DNA of 57,363 bases, from positions 1-57,363 of the forward strand of contig CALXYN010000008.1 in assembly GCA_944392975.1 (NCBI GenBank). The letters run 5' to 3'. The translations under genes and the position numbers were made by a program. This stretch comes from an uncultured Spirochaetaceae bacterium (GTDB lineage: Bacteria > Spirochaetota > Spirochaetia > Sphaerochaetales > Sphaerochaetaceae). The notes under the pieces were generated by a model. The model was not told the DNA's origin and did not search any database. It was given only the letters and a program-made list of their open reading frames with translations. Positions within the stretch are counted from its first letter, which is position 1. Every line of letters begins with the position of its first letter. Shown here one piece after another: positions 24,513 to 33,006 of the stretch.

Positions 24513-26249
24513 ATGATGAAACTTAAACGAATTATATTGATCTCTCTTTTATTGGTTTTTATTACAACATTGTTATCTGCTACAAATCTTCAAAAAACAT
24601 ATCTTCTTTCAGATGGTGTGTGGATAAGAGCAAACAGATTGTGTATCTCAACAGGTCATCTTGGGCCTACCCCTGTATCCCCTACAACCGGAGCAGAAAT
24701 TCTGCAGGCACTGGAACGTCTGGACTACAACAGTCTATCACCACAACAAAAACAAGAATATGATTTTATTGTTGAAGAAATTGATACCCCATCAAAAGGA
24801 GTTGTGTTTTCTGCAAAGAATATAACATTGGATCCAGAATTATTTCTCGGATTTGAGGCATATGCCTTCAACAATCTCAAATCAACCCCGGTTGAAGAGT
24901 TCTTCATCCCCTTTAGAGATCGCATACCATTTTTCTACGGAGAGCTACATTCATATTTTGGAGATCTTGCCTATTTTGATTTTCAGTATACATTCCGCGA
25001 TGGTTCCCAAGGATTCAGACTAGAAGATGGTGTTGTAAAAAAAGGGAATGACGAAGAAAATCTCTTCTACAATTTCACGAATGCGGGATTTATCTTAAGC
25101 CCAGCACTTGATGGTTCTTGGCATTATTACGGAAACAGTAAGAACATATATACATTCTTTAACTATCAACCGACTAAAGTTGGAGGGGTAATTGGGAATG
25201 ATTTCATGAATTTCTATATCGGTAGATCTCGCCAGGAATTCGGGAATGGAGTCACCGGGAACATGATAATAGGAGATAATTTCACATATCAGGAAATAGC
25301 AAAGCTTTCATTCTTTTCTGATATCTTTTCGTATTATCTGTCACTCACCCATTTCGACAACATCGAAACAAATACAGATTTCCAGCTCAGTGGGCTACAC
25401 CAGAACAGATTGATTCATCGCTTTGATTTTAACATCATCAATAAATTGCGTTTCACAATCAACATAGGTGCACATATGCTTACCGATTCACCTTTTGATC
25501 TCAGGATGCTTAATCCTATGATGATTATACACAACTGGAATAACAACAGCGAATCAATTGAGTGGGAACCTGGAAACAATGATGAACTGAATAATATCCT
25601 TGGTTTTGAATTTGAATATGCCTTTTTACCTGGCTACATTGCCACAGCACAACTTGTCATCGACCAGATGCGAGTGTATGGAGAAAACAATAGTACAGTC
25701 CCTGCTGCTTTTGGTTTTCTTCTGAATCTGAAAAACTATACAACTTTAAAAACAGGATATCTTGATTCATATGTTGAAGGAGCATACACATCGCCATATC
25801 TTTATCTGAATAAAAAAACATGGAATGGAAATGATAACTATATGCTCGATCATATCGTCGGTTACCGTTTCTCGCAGAATAATACAACGGAAGCAGAATA
25901 TTCAGGTTATATATATGGACCAGATGCCATAGTTATTTCAGCAGGAACCGAATACACATCATTCAAGGATTGGAGTATCAAAGGCAGTATCCTGTACATG
26001 GCTCATGGTGAAAACGGGAAAGAAAACTGGAGGAACAAAGATAATAGAACTGGAGAAAATATTTCCACTCCATCCGGCATTGTAGAACATACCCTATCAA
26101 TAAGAACTGGTGGTAGTTACTCAATTCTTGAAAATCTCAAATTAACAGCGGAATTGGGGGCTTCGTTCATCTGGAATTATCATAACGCTGCAAATGCTTT
26201 CAGGACAAATCTGCAGGCAGCTGTCGGAATATCATGGACAGCCTTGTAA
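24513..26249 (+). CDS. Outer membrane beta-barrel protein, paralogue B
   Basis: This 578-residue exported protein (signal residues 1-~23, ending TTLLSATN) is the divergently transcribed paralogue of the gene at 22668. It has the same N-terminal helix block (LQKTYLLSDGVWIRANRLC), then a barrel with FGNGVTGNMIIGDNFTYQE and a terminal strand AAVGISWTAL ending in a hydrophobic residue. Divergence between the two copies is large, so the duplication is old. AGGA lies 6 bases before the ATG. Function unknown; a role in surface glycan secretion or nutrient uptake is possible. Confidence 0.75.
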   Translation: MMKLKRIILISLLLVFITTLLSATNLQKTYLLSDGVWIRANRLCISTGHLGPTPVSPTTGAEILQALERLDYNSLSPQQKQEYDFIVEEIDTPSKGVVFSAKNITLDPELFLGFEAYAFNNLKSTPVEEFFIPFRDRIPFFYGELHSYFGDLAYFDFQYTFRDGSQGFRLEDGVVKKGNDEENLFYNFTNAGFILSPALDGSWHYYGNSKNIYTFFNYQPTKVGGVIGNDFMNFYIGRSRQEFGNGVTGNMIIGDNFTYQEIAKLSFFSDIFSYYLSLTHFDNIETNTDFQLSGLHQNRLIHRFDFNIINKLRFTINIGAHMLTDSPFDLRMLNPMMIIHNWNNNSESIEWEPGNNDELNNILGFEFEYAFLPGYIATAQLVIDQMRVYGENNSTVPAAFGFLLNLKNYTTLKTGYLDSYVEGAYTSPYLYLNKKTWNGNDNYMLDHIVGYRFSQNNTTEAEYSGYIYGPDAIVISAGTEYTSFKDWSIKGSILYMAHGENGKENWRNKDNRTGENISTPSGIVEHTLSIRTGGSYSILENLKLTAELGASFIWNYHNAANAFRTNLQAAVGISWTAL

Positions 26250-26399
26250 TTGCAAAACGATGAATTCAATCTCAGCTATCATTCTTTTATAAAACCTAGA
26301 GAATGAAAGTACGTAATTTTGATATAATATCAAAAACCTTAAGATATTGAATCTTGTTTTCATGACGATGTCAGCAATTTTAATGAAAAAGGAAGAAAT

Positions 26400-27110
26400 A
26401 TGAATATTGCATTGATTATAGCAGGTGGAACAGGATCACGTATGGGAATGGATGTCCCCAAACAGTTCATAACAATTGATGGAAAACCCATCTTGATTTA
26501 TACAATGGAATGTTTTGAAAGACACCCAATGATTGATGAAATTGAATTAGTTTGCCTTGATGGTTGGCAAACTATAGCAAAAAAATATGCAGAGAAATTC
26601 AATATAACGAAGCTGAAAAAAATAGTAACCGGAGGAGCAAGCGGACAGGAGTCAATACGAAATGGAGTTTATGCCCTTAAGCAGAAATGTGCTGCAGATG
26701 ACATTATAGTTATCCACGATGGTATCCGCCCACTTATTGATGAAAGTGTACTCTCTGATGTTATTGCAAAATGCCAGAAATATGGCAATGCAGTTTCTTC
26801 ATTACCATATAATGAGCAAATATTTATTATTGATGATGAAATATCTACCACAAAATATATTCCAAGAGAAACACTTAGACGAGTTTCAACCCCTCAAGCT
26901 TATAAATATTGTCTCCTTTTAGAAAAATACGAGGAAGCCTTTGAAAGAAAGATTGGAATATATGGTTCATCATATACCAATACGATGATGGTGGAATTGG
27001 GAGTAAGACTTTATTTTGCTGCAGGGTCAGATAAAAACATCAAATTGACAACAAAAGATGATCTAGAAATTTTCAAAGGATATCTTAATTCACATAAAAA
27101 GGAATATTGA
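26400..27110 (+). CDS. IspD/TarI-family cytidylyltransferase
   Basis: This 236-residue enzyme transfers CMP from CTP to a phosphorylated alcohol. The family motifs are ALIIAGGTGSRMG, PKQFITIDGKP, VIHDGIRPLI and the C-terminal KLTTKDDLEI. IspD (isoprenoid synthesis) and TarI (CDP-ribitol) are close relatives. I favour a glycan role because the next gene is an oxidoreductase, the third is a LicD phosphotransferase, and the region is an AT-rich surface-glycan island. The product would be a CDP-alditol. AAGGAAG precedes the ATG. The upstream 150-base gap has TATAAT near 26323 and no other clear element. Confidence 0.82.
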   Translation: MNIALIIAGGTGSRMGMDVPKQFITIDGKPILIYTMECFERHPMIDEIELVCLDGWQTIAKKYAEKFNITKLKKIVTGGASGQESIRNGVYALKQKCAADDIIVIHDGIRPLIDESVLSDVIAKCQKYGNAVSSLPYNEQIFIIDDEISTTKYIPRETLRRVSTPQAYKYCLLLEKYEEAFERKIGIYGSSYTNTMMVELGVRLYFAAGSDKNIKLTTKDDLEIFKGYLNSHKKEY

Positions 27111-27112
27111 TT

Positions 27113-28198
27113 ATGAACAATGTTCTATTAACTGATAAATTATATATTGAAGATTTAGAAAGCATTATTTGTTCAACAAATTTTGATTCACTAAAAAATA
27201 AATCAATAATGATCTCCGGAGCAACAGGAATGATAGGAAGCCTTCTTGTTGATGCCTTGATGCATGCAAACAAAAAACTGGGGACATCTATAAAAGTACT
27301 TGCATTGGGGCGTAATATTGAGAAGGCAAAGAAAAGATTTCCTTATTTTGGCGAACAATTATTTCAATTCATGCAATGCGATATATCAAATAAGAATACT
27401 CTTCAAGTAAATGAAAGTATTGATATAATCATACATTTAGCAAGTACCACACATCCTCTAGCCTATGCAACTGATCCAATTGGAACAATCACTTCAAATG
27501 TTTATGGAACGATGAATCTATTGGATTTGGGAGTAAGACATAACATACAAAAATTCATACTAGCTTCTTCTGTAGAAATATATGGTGAAAACAATGGTGA
27601 TAAAGAATATTTTACAGAGGATTATTGCGGATATATAAATCCAAACACACTTAGAGCAGGCTATCCTGAAAGCAAACGGGTCTCAGAGGCTTTATGCCAG
27701 GCTTTCATTCAGAAATATGGTATTGATATCAGCATTCCCAGACTTTCCAGGGTATTTGGTCCGACAATGCTAGCCTCTGATTCAAAAGCTTTATCCCAAT
27801 TCTTAAAAAAGGCTGTAAATCATGAGAATATTGTATTGAAAAGTTCTGGTACTCAAAAATATTCCTATTGCTATTCAGCAGATGCCGTATCAGCAATACT
27901 TGCAATCATCATCAGTGGCGAAAAAGGTGAAGCCTACAATGTTTCTGGAACAATGGATTGTAACATTACACTAAGGAATCTGGCTGAATTAATTGCAAAA
28001 ATGGCAAATACAAATTTACGTTTTGAAATTCCTGATGAAATGGAACAGGCAGGTTACTCAAAAGCCACTAAAGCTCTTTTAGATATAGATAAAATCAGAA
28101 CACGACTTAACTGGGTACCAAAATATTCAATAGAAGCTGGAATCTCAAGAACAATATCTATTTTGCAGCATCTTCCTGAGTTTAAACAGAAGATTTGA
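27113..28198 (+). CDS. NAD-dependent epimerase/dehydratase (extended SDR)
   Basis: This 361-residue extended short-chain dehydrogenase binds NAD(P) through SGATGMIGS (residues ~35-43). It contains IIHLAST, FILASSVEIYGE and the catalytic GYPESKRVSEAL, in which Tyr and Lys have the YxxxK spacing. It starts 2 bases after the cytidylyltransferase stop; I use ATG 27113 (AAGGA 9 bases upstream) rather than TTG 27107. Paired with a TarI-like enzyme it would supply or modify the sugar alcohol that is activated. It could also be an ordinary nucleotide-sugar epimerase. The 3' end overlaps the convergent licD gene by 17 bases. Confidence 0.8.
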   Translation: MNNVLLTDKLYIEDLESIICSTNFDSLKNKSIMISGATGMIGSLLVDALMHANKKLGTSIKVLALGRNIEKAKKRFPYFGEQLFQFMQCDISNKNTLQVNESIDIIIHLASTTHPLAYATDPIGTITSNVYGTMNLLDLGVRHNIQKFILASSVEIYGENNGDKEYFTEDYCGYINPNTLRAGYPESKRVSEALCQAFIQKYGIDISIPRLSRVFGPTMLASDSKALSQFLKKAVNHENIVLKSSGTQKYSYCYSADAVSAILAIIISGEKGEAYNVSGTMDCNITLRNLAELIAKMANTNLRFEIPDEMEQAGYSKATKALLDIDKIRTRLNWVPKYSIEAGISRTISILQHLPEFKQKI

Positions 28199-29105
28199 TT
28201 ATATTTCCGTCTGCATCTAATTCTGGAAGATTAACTTGAAGGAAGAAATGGGGACTTCTATCATTTTCTGGAGGTAATTCCATATAGTCCCCATAGAACT
28301 CTTTCAGAATCAAATCAATTTTTCCGGGAAGATTAACGGATTTACCTTCGAAATCAGCTCTCATAGATGGTACATAATAGTTAACAGGAAATAGTTCATG
28401 TTTATAATTATGAAGACCTGTCGGAATAACCATATAATCACTAGCAGGATGTCTTGATACCCTATCCAAATGATTTATCCAAACTTTCTGAGGAATAACT
28501 CCAAGAATTTTTCCTAGAATATAACCACTATATAACTCTGCACGAGTTATCAAATTACAATTTTTTCTATGATTTTTTATCACACGATGATACTGGCGAG
28601 AGTACAATATCGTATAGTTTATATCACGAAGAAAATTCAGATAATGTCCTTGCAAAAATCGCAGAATTTTTGATTCAGGTGCAAAATCTATAGGAAATAT
28701 ATCGATAAATACTTCACAGTCATTTTCATCCTTAACAAGTTCTCTAAGTAAAGTTCCTCTCAACTTTATTTTCATATAAGCAAAAGATCCCACATTATCG
28801 GAATTAGGGGCTTCAACGATATATTTTTCTGAAAATGCCTCATTAAAAGCTTTTTTAAAAACTTCGAAATCTTTTCGTGGCATAGAAAGGTCTACGTCAT
28901 CATCCCATGGAATAAAACCATGATGCCTGATAGCTCCAAGAGCTGTTCCTCCAGACAGGTAATATGTTAGATTTCTGCTCTCACAAAATGTAATAACATC
29001 ATTCATAATACAAAAAAGAATACGATGAAGTTTTTTCAGATCTTCATCTGAAAGCTGTACAAAAATATTCCTATTGCATTTTATAAAATCTCTAATTGGA
29101 TCCAC
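28182..29105 (-). CDS. LicD-family phosphotransferase (1)
   Basis: LicD proteins move phosphocholine or another phospho-alcohol from a CDP donor onto a glycan. The family core is intact: TYYLSGGTALGAIRHHGF followed by IPWDDDVDLSMPR, with the acidic metal-binding cluster. Further blocks are VFIDIFPIDFAPES and EFYGDYMELPP. The length of 307 residues is typical. It is most similar to the LicD at 35303, sharing sequence throughout, and less so to that at 34495. It overlaps the upstream glycosyltransferase gene by 14 bases and faces the TarI/SDR pair. Donor (CDP-choline or a CDP-alditol) is undecided. Confidence 0.88.
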   Translation of the reverse strand: MDPIRDFIKCNRNIFVQLSDEDLKKLHRILFCIMNDVITFCESRNLTYYLSGGTALGAIRHHGFIPWDDDVDLSMPRKDFEVFKKAFNEAFSEKYIVEAPNSDNVGSFAYMKIKLRGTLLRELVKDENDCEVFIDIFPIDFAPESKILRFLQGHYLNFLRDINYTILYSRQYHRVIKNHRKNCNLITRAELYSGYILGKILGVIPQKVWINHLDRVSRHPASDYMVIPTGLHNYKHELFPVNYYVPSMRADFEGKSVNLPGKIDLILKEFYGDYMELPPENDRSPHFFLQVNLPELDADGNIIKSSV

Positions 29106-30075
29106 TTTCCATCTCCTGTTTCACTTCATTCAGAAGGAATCCATAGACTGTATCTTTTCCATCGGTATGGCATCTATGTTTCTGGTTCCACACAAGTTTT
29201 GAGAAAATATTATCCGAGAGTATACGGGATACTTTGTTCTTATCATATGGATTATTAAGAATTGAGACCAGCTCATATAATCCTTCACTTGTTGAATCAA
29301 GATTATCAATCATTGAATGAATATCATCAAACTTCCAATATGCAAGCATTATTGAATAATCCAACAAGTAATAATCAATAATTACATCATGATCAATCCA
29401 ATATGATGACAGCAATTCCTTTACAAAAGAAATAAGCTTTGAATTAGATAGCCCCCCTAAAACAAAACAGTGGACTCTGTCATTTTGTACGAATGCTGTT
29501 TTCTTTAGACTTGTATGCAATGAATAGAATGTTTTCTCAAAAATTTCTGAAGGAATCTTCTGAGACACATAGATTGTTGAATCAAGCCACAATCCGCCAT
29601 GAGAAGATATAAGATATATTCGCATAATATCTGAAAGTTGCGCGAATGAGATATATCCTTTCTCATGCTTCTCAATTATATATGAAGGAATATCGGCATA
29701 TTGGTAATAATTATTCTTATCTATAACAACTACTTCTGCTCCATTGGCATTTTTTCTCATACTATCAATACACATACGTACGAGTTCTGGTGCAGAAGAT
29801 TCTCCCTGCCACCACATCACCCATATGTAATGTTTATTCTCTGACTTTTTAATATCAGGAAAATCAAGTTTTTTATATTTCCCAATAAGTTCACTGTAAT
29901 TCTCAGCAAGATAATCCAAAACAAATCTATGTTTTTTCTGAACAATACGATATATGAACTCATTCTGAAAAACAGGAATAAAATACAATAAACTTATCAG
30001 AGTTTCAAAATTCAGTTTCCATGATATTTTATGTCCAACTCGAAACCAATTCTTAATCAACCATCTAGTATTCAT
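29092..30075 (-). CDS. Capsular polysaccharide synthesis-type glycosyltransferase
   Basis: This 327-residue GT-A glycosyltransferase is of the Caps_synth/GT32-like group. The signature block HYIWVMWWQGESSAPELV occurs near residue 84, followed by VVVIDKNNYYQYADIPSYI. The substrate-binding ISFAQLSDIMRIYLISSHGG with LWLDSTIYV contains the DxD-equivalent acidic residues. The protein is cytoplasmic with a hydrophobic patch near residues 25-40. It lies in a three-gene leftward group (pyruvyltransferase-like, this gene, LicD) with overlapping or near-touching ends, so it probably adds a sugar to the same glycan that LicD decorates. Confidence 0.85.
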   Translation of the reverse strand: MNTRWLIKNWFRVGHKISWKLNFETLISLLYFIPVFQNEFIYRIVQKKHRFVLDYLAENYSELIGKYKKLDFPDIKKSENKHYIWVMWWQGESSAPELVRMCIDSMRKNANGAEVVVIDKNNYYQYADIPSYIIEKHEKGYISFAQLSDIMRIYLISSHGGLWLDSTIYVSQKIPSEIFEKTFYSLHTSLKKTAFVQNDRVHCFVLGGLSNSKLISFVKELLSSYWIDHDVIIDYYLLDYSIMLAYWKFDDIHSMIDNLDSTSEGLYELVSILNNPYDKNKVSRILSDNIFSKLVWNQKHRCHTDGKDTVYGFLLNEVKQEMESGSN

Positions 30076-30090
30076 ACAAATAATCCATAT

Positions 30091-31077
30091 TCAAAAATAA
30101 ATACATTTTGCACCAAATTGAGAACACCATTCAGCAATTGCATCAATATTGATTTTTATTTGTACAGGAGAATCTTTCAATACAATTTCTGGAAGTTCTG
30201 ATATTTGTTTTCTTTCTAAAACATTTAAATTAAAAGAATCTCGAAAACCAATTGCTCTGTGATCTACTGCTATTATGAAAGCTCTAACACGATGCTGAAG
30301 TGCAAATATTCCTCCATGAAGTCTGGTTCCAATATAATCAACGGCTCCATTTTCACACACTTCTGAAAATTTCTTGAGCGAATACAGCACAGTATAATTA
30401 TGATCAGGCATAAGTGAATTCAGATATTTTTCATCATGAATTGTCTGTATCCAGAAATATTTGCATTCATAAAGCTTATTAATCTGAAAAAGTAACTGTT
30501 TATCAGCCTCTGGGTTTCTTAATACTCTATTACCACTAAGAGAAATAATAACATTTTTTTGTTTTTCCGGATTGATACTTTCACAGAACGAAGGTGTAAA
30601 TCTCCAAATTGAGGGACATCCAGTATTCAAGACTTTAAAACCCATTGAAGAAAGAAACCTAGCAGAAAATTCATCTCTTACACTATGAATAATATCCTTT
30701 CTAAGTATTTTATTATAGATCAACTTTGAATACAGAGATGGTAATAAAGATTCATAGGTAGTCCCAACTCCTACCAAAATTGTATTTTCATATAGTTTTG
30801 ATGATATTGGTCCTATTGGCCATTGATAAAATGTCTTGGCAATTCTTGCTGATAACAAATCAGTACCTATAATAAATTTATAATCGCAAGAATTTGAGAA
30901 ATCAACCTTGGGATTATTTTTATATGATGTCAATCCGAAATTATGCAAATGTGTAGCAAACTGTACTGTAAATGAATTCTCAAAAAGAGTGGGGATAGCA
31001 GAAATGAAACTATCCATAATAATTTGATCACCTATATTTCCTGACCCAACTATCGTATTGAAAAGCGCAATATTCAT
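30091..31077 (-). CDS. Polysaccharide pyruvyltransferase-family protein
   Basis: This 328-residue protein belongs to the PS_pyruv_trans family, whose members add pyruvate ketals to surface sugars. Evidence is the opening SGNIGDQIIMDSF, the conserved SVRDEFSARFLSSMGFKVLN and NTGCPSIW, and the later TRLHGGIFALQHRVRAFIIA with the family's R-H pair. It starts the leftward operon that ends with LicD. The -10 TATAAT ends 9 bases before the ATG with no Shine-Dalgarno sequence, so it may be leaderless. The substrate sugar is unknown. Confidence 0.82.
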   Translation of the reverse strand: MNIALFNTIVGSGNIGDQIIMDSFISAIPTLFENSFTVQFATHLHNFGLTSYKNNPKVDFSNSCDYKFIIGTDLLSARIAKTFYQWPIGPISSKLYENTILVGVGTTYESLLPSLYSKLIYNKILRKDIIHSVRDEFSARFLSSMGFKVLNTGCPSIWRFTPSFCESINPEKQKNVIISLSGNRVLRNPEADKQLLFQINKLYECKYFWIQTIHDEKYLNSLMPDHNYTVLYSLKKFSEVCENGAVDYIGTRLHGGIFALQHRVRAFIIAVDHRAIGFRDSFNLNVLERKQISELPEIVLKDSPVQIKINIDAIAEWCSQFGAKCIYF

Positions 31078-31086
31078 ATCGGGGAT

Positions 31087-31178
31087 ATTATATCAATAAG
31101 AAAGTCTTATCATTAGGGAACATAAATCATTCCACATAGAAAACAGGTCTTAGAATATGGACATGACAAGTGTATAAT
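31087..31178. promoter_or_regulatory. Divergent promoter region between pyruvyltransferase and licA operons
   Basis: A minus-strand TATAAT (31092-31087) ends 9 bases before the ATG at 31077. A plus-strand TATAAT (31173-31178), with weak TTAGAA 17 bases upstream, lies 35 bases before licA. The region is very AT-rich. No operator repeat was recognised, and licA has no visible Shine-Dalgarno site. Confidence 0.5.
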
Positions 31179-31213
31179 TATAAACTTATTTAAAAACACA
31201 AAATTAATAAAAT

Positions 31214-32260
31214 ATGAACATAAAATTTACAGAAAATTTGAATATAAATAAAAATTTATTTAAGCTACAAGAAGTTTCTTCTAATAAAATCTGCAATAAT
31301 TGTGGATTGGTTAATAAATCCAGGAATCGATTACAATCTGAATATCTTCTCGCAAATGAATCCCAACCAGAACCTATACAAATCATATGCAAAGCTCTAA
31401 ACGTCTCATATAAAGATATTTCCAATATTAAACTCCTAAAAAAAGGAATGACTAACAAATCTTTTATTTTTTTCTGTATGGGTAAGAAATATATTATGAG
31501 AATCCCTGGAGAGGGTACAGAAAAATTAATTAATCGACAAAATGAAAAAACTGTATATGATGTAATTAATCTGCAAAATATCTCTGATCATATCATTTAT
31601 TTTGATGCCAAAACTGGTTACAGAATTACGGAATACATAGAAAACGCAAGAACCTGCAATCCGAACTCAGAAGACGATATAAGAAAATCAATGGCATTTC
31701 TTCGCTCATTCCACGAGAAAGCTCTATCGGTCAATCACGAATTCGATGTTTTTACTCAAATTGATTTTTATGAATCATTGTTTGGAGGGAATTCATCATA
31801 TATAGATTATCTTGATACGAAAAAAAACATATTATCTCTACGAAATTTCATTGAAGAGCATTCGAGAACGAAAACCCTCTGTCATATTGATTCCGTTCCA
31901 GATAATTTTCTATTTTATCGGGAAGGAATGCACCAAGAAATAAGATTAATCGATTGGGAATATTCAGGAATGGCAGATCCCCTCATAGATATTGCAATGT
32001 TTTGTATTTATTCTTTATATGATGAGACGAATATAGAAAAAACGATCGATGCATATTTCCCAGAAGGAACTTCAAGGATTACAAGAACATTAATTCATTG
32101 TTACATCGCGACATGTGGTTTACTTTGGAGTAATTGGTGTGAATATAAACATCTACTTGGAGTTGAGTTCGGAAAGTACTCTCTATCTCAATATCAGTAT
32201 GCAAGAAATTACTACAGTATTGCCCAAAAAGAAATAGCAGAAATTATGGAGGAAGAATAA
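31214..32260 (+). CDS. licA: Choline kinase, LicA-like
   Basis: LicA phosphorylates choline with ATP. The kinase core begins near residue 74 with LLKKGMTNKSFIF, then YIMRIPGEGTEKLINR. It contains the Brenner motif CHIDSVPDNFLF and the metal site LIDWEYSGMADPLIDIAMF. At 348 residues it is about 60 longer than typical LicA, the extra being an N-terminal stretch containing CNNCG (a single Cys pair). No later start fits better: the next methionine lies inside the kinase core. It overlaps licC by one base, TAATG. The phosphocholine pathway context supports choline rather than ethanolamine as substrate. Confidence 0.88.
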   Translation: MNIKFTENLNINKNLFKLQEVSSNKICNNCGLVNKSRNRLQSEYLLANESQPEPIQIICKALNVSYKDISNIKLLKKGMTNKSFIFFCMGKKYIMRIPGEGTEKLINRQNEKTVYDVINLQNISDHIIYFDAKTGYRITEYIENARTCNPNSEDDIRKSMAFLRSFHEKALSVNHEFDVFTQIDFYESLFGGNSSYIDYLDTKKNILSLRNFIEEHSRTKTLCHIDSVPDNFLFYREGMHQEIRLIDWEYSGMADPLIDIAMFCIYSLYDETNIEKTIDAYFPEGTSRITRTLIHCYIATCGLLWSNWCEYKHLLGVEFGKYSLSQYQYARNYYSIAQKEIAEIMEEE

Positions 32261-33006
32261 TGAACGAGGTAAAAAGAGCTATTATCCTCGCAGCTGGAAA
32301 AGGAACAAGACTCCGACCTATTTCTGATTCTGTCCCCAAACCTCTAATAGAAGTTAATGGAAAAAAAATGATCGAAACAATCATTGATGCTCTTATCACC
32401 AATAATATAAATGAAATTTACATTGTTATTGGGTACATGAAAGAAAAATTTCAGCAGCTTAAATTAAAGTACCCTTTCATAAAATTTATTGAAAACCCGT
32501 ACTACGATATGTGTAATAATATCTCTTCCATATATGTTGCAAGAAAATATCTTGAAAACTCAATCATTATAGAAGGCGATTTAAATATATATGATCCTGA
32601 CTCACTAACCCCTTTTTTCTTGCGTTCAGGTTATGATGCACTTTTTATTAATAATCCAACAAATGAATGGGTTTTAAATTTAAACAAGAAAGGTATTATC
32701 ACAAGTTGTTCTCCGAAAGGTGGAGATAAAGGATGGCAGCTTTTTGGAGTATCTCGATGGTCAAAAACAGATGGGAACCGTCTATGCACATATATTGAAA
32801 AAGAATTCATTGAAAATAGAAACACAGCAATTTATTGGGATAACATCGCCCTTTTCATATATAAAGATGAATTTGAATTAGGAATACATCCCATAAACAG
32901 CAAAGCAATTATCGAAATTGATAGTATTGAAGAACTTGCAATGATAGATAGGAAATACAAGAAATACTTGGAGAAACAGAATGAAAGACACAACAATGAA
33001 AATTGA
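32260..33006 (+). CDS. licC: CTP:phosphocholine cytidylyltransferase, LicC-like
   Basis: LicC activates phosphocholine to CDP-choline. The nucleotidyltransferase motif AIILAAGKGTRLRPISD (residues 8-24) is followed by VPKPLIEVNGK. The ENPYYDMCNNISSIYVA block, the LicC-type GWQLFGVSRW and IYWDNIALF segments, and the acidic EIDSIEELA near the C terminus are present. The length of 248 residues matches LicC. It sits between licA and a BCCT transporter with overlaps on both sides, forming a complete choline uptake and activation operon. Confidence 0.9.
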   Translation: MNEVKRAIILAAGKGTRLRPISDSVPKPLIEVNGKKMIETIIDALITNNINEIYIVIGYMKEKFQQLKLKYPFIKFIENPYYDMCNNISSIYVARKYLENSIIIEGDLNIYDPDSLTPFFLRSGYDALFINNPTNEWVLNLNKKGIITSCSPKGGDKGWQLFGVSRWSKTDGNRLCTYIEKEFIENRNTAIYWDNIALFIYKDEFELGIHPINSKAIIEIDSIEELAMIDRKYKKYLEKQNERHNNEN

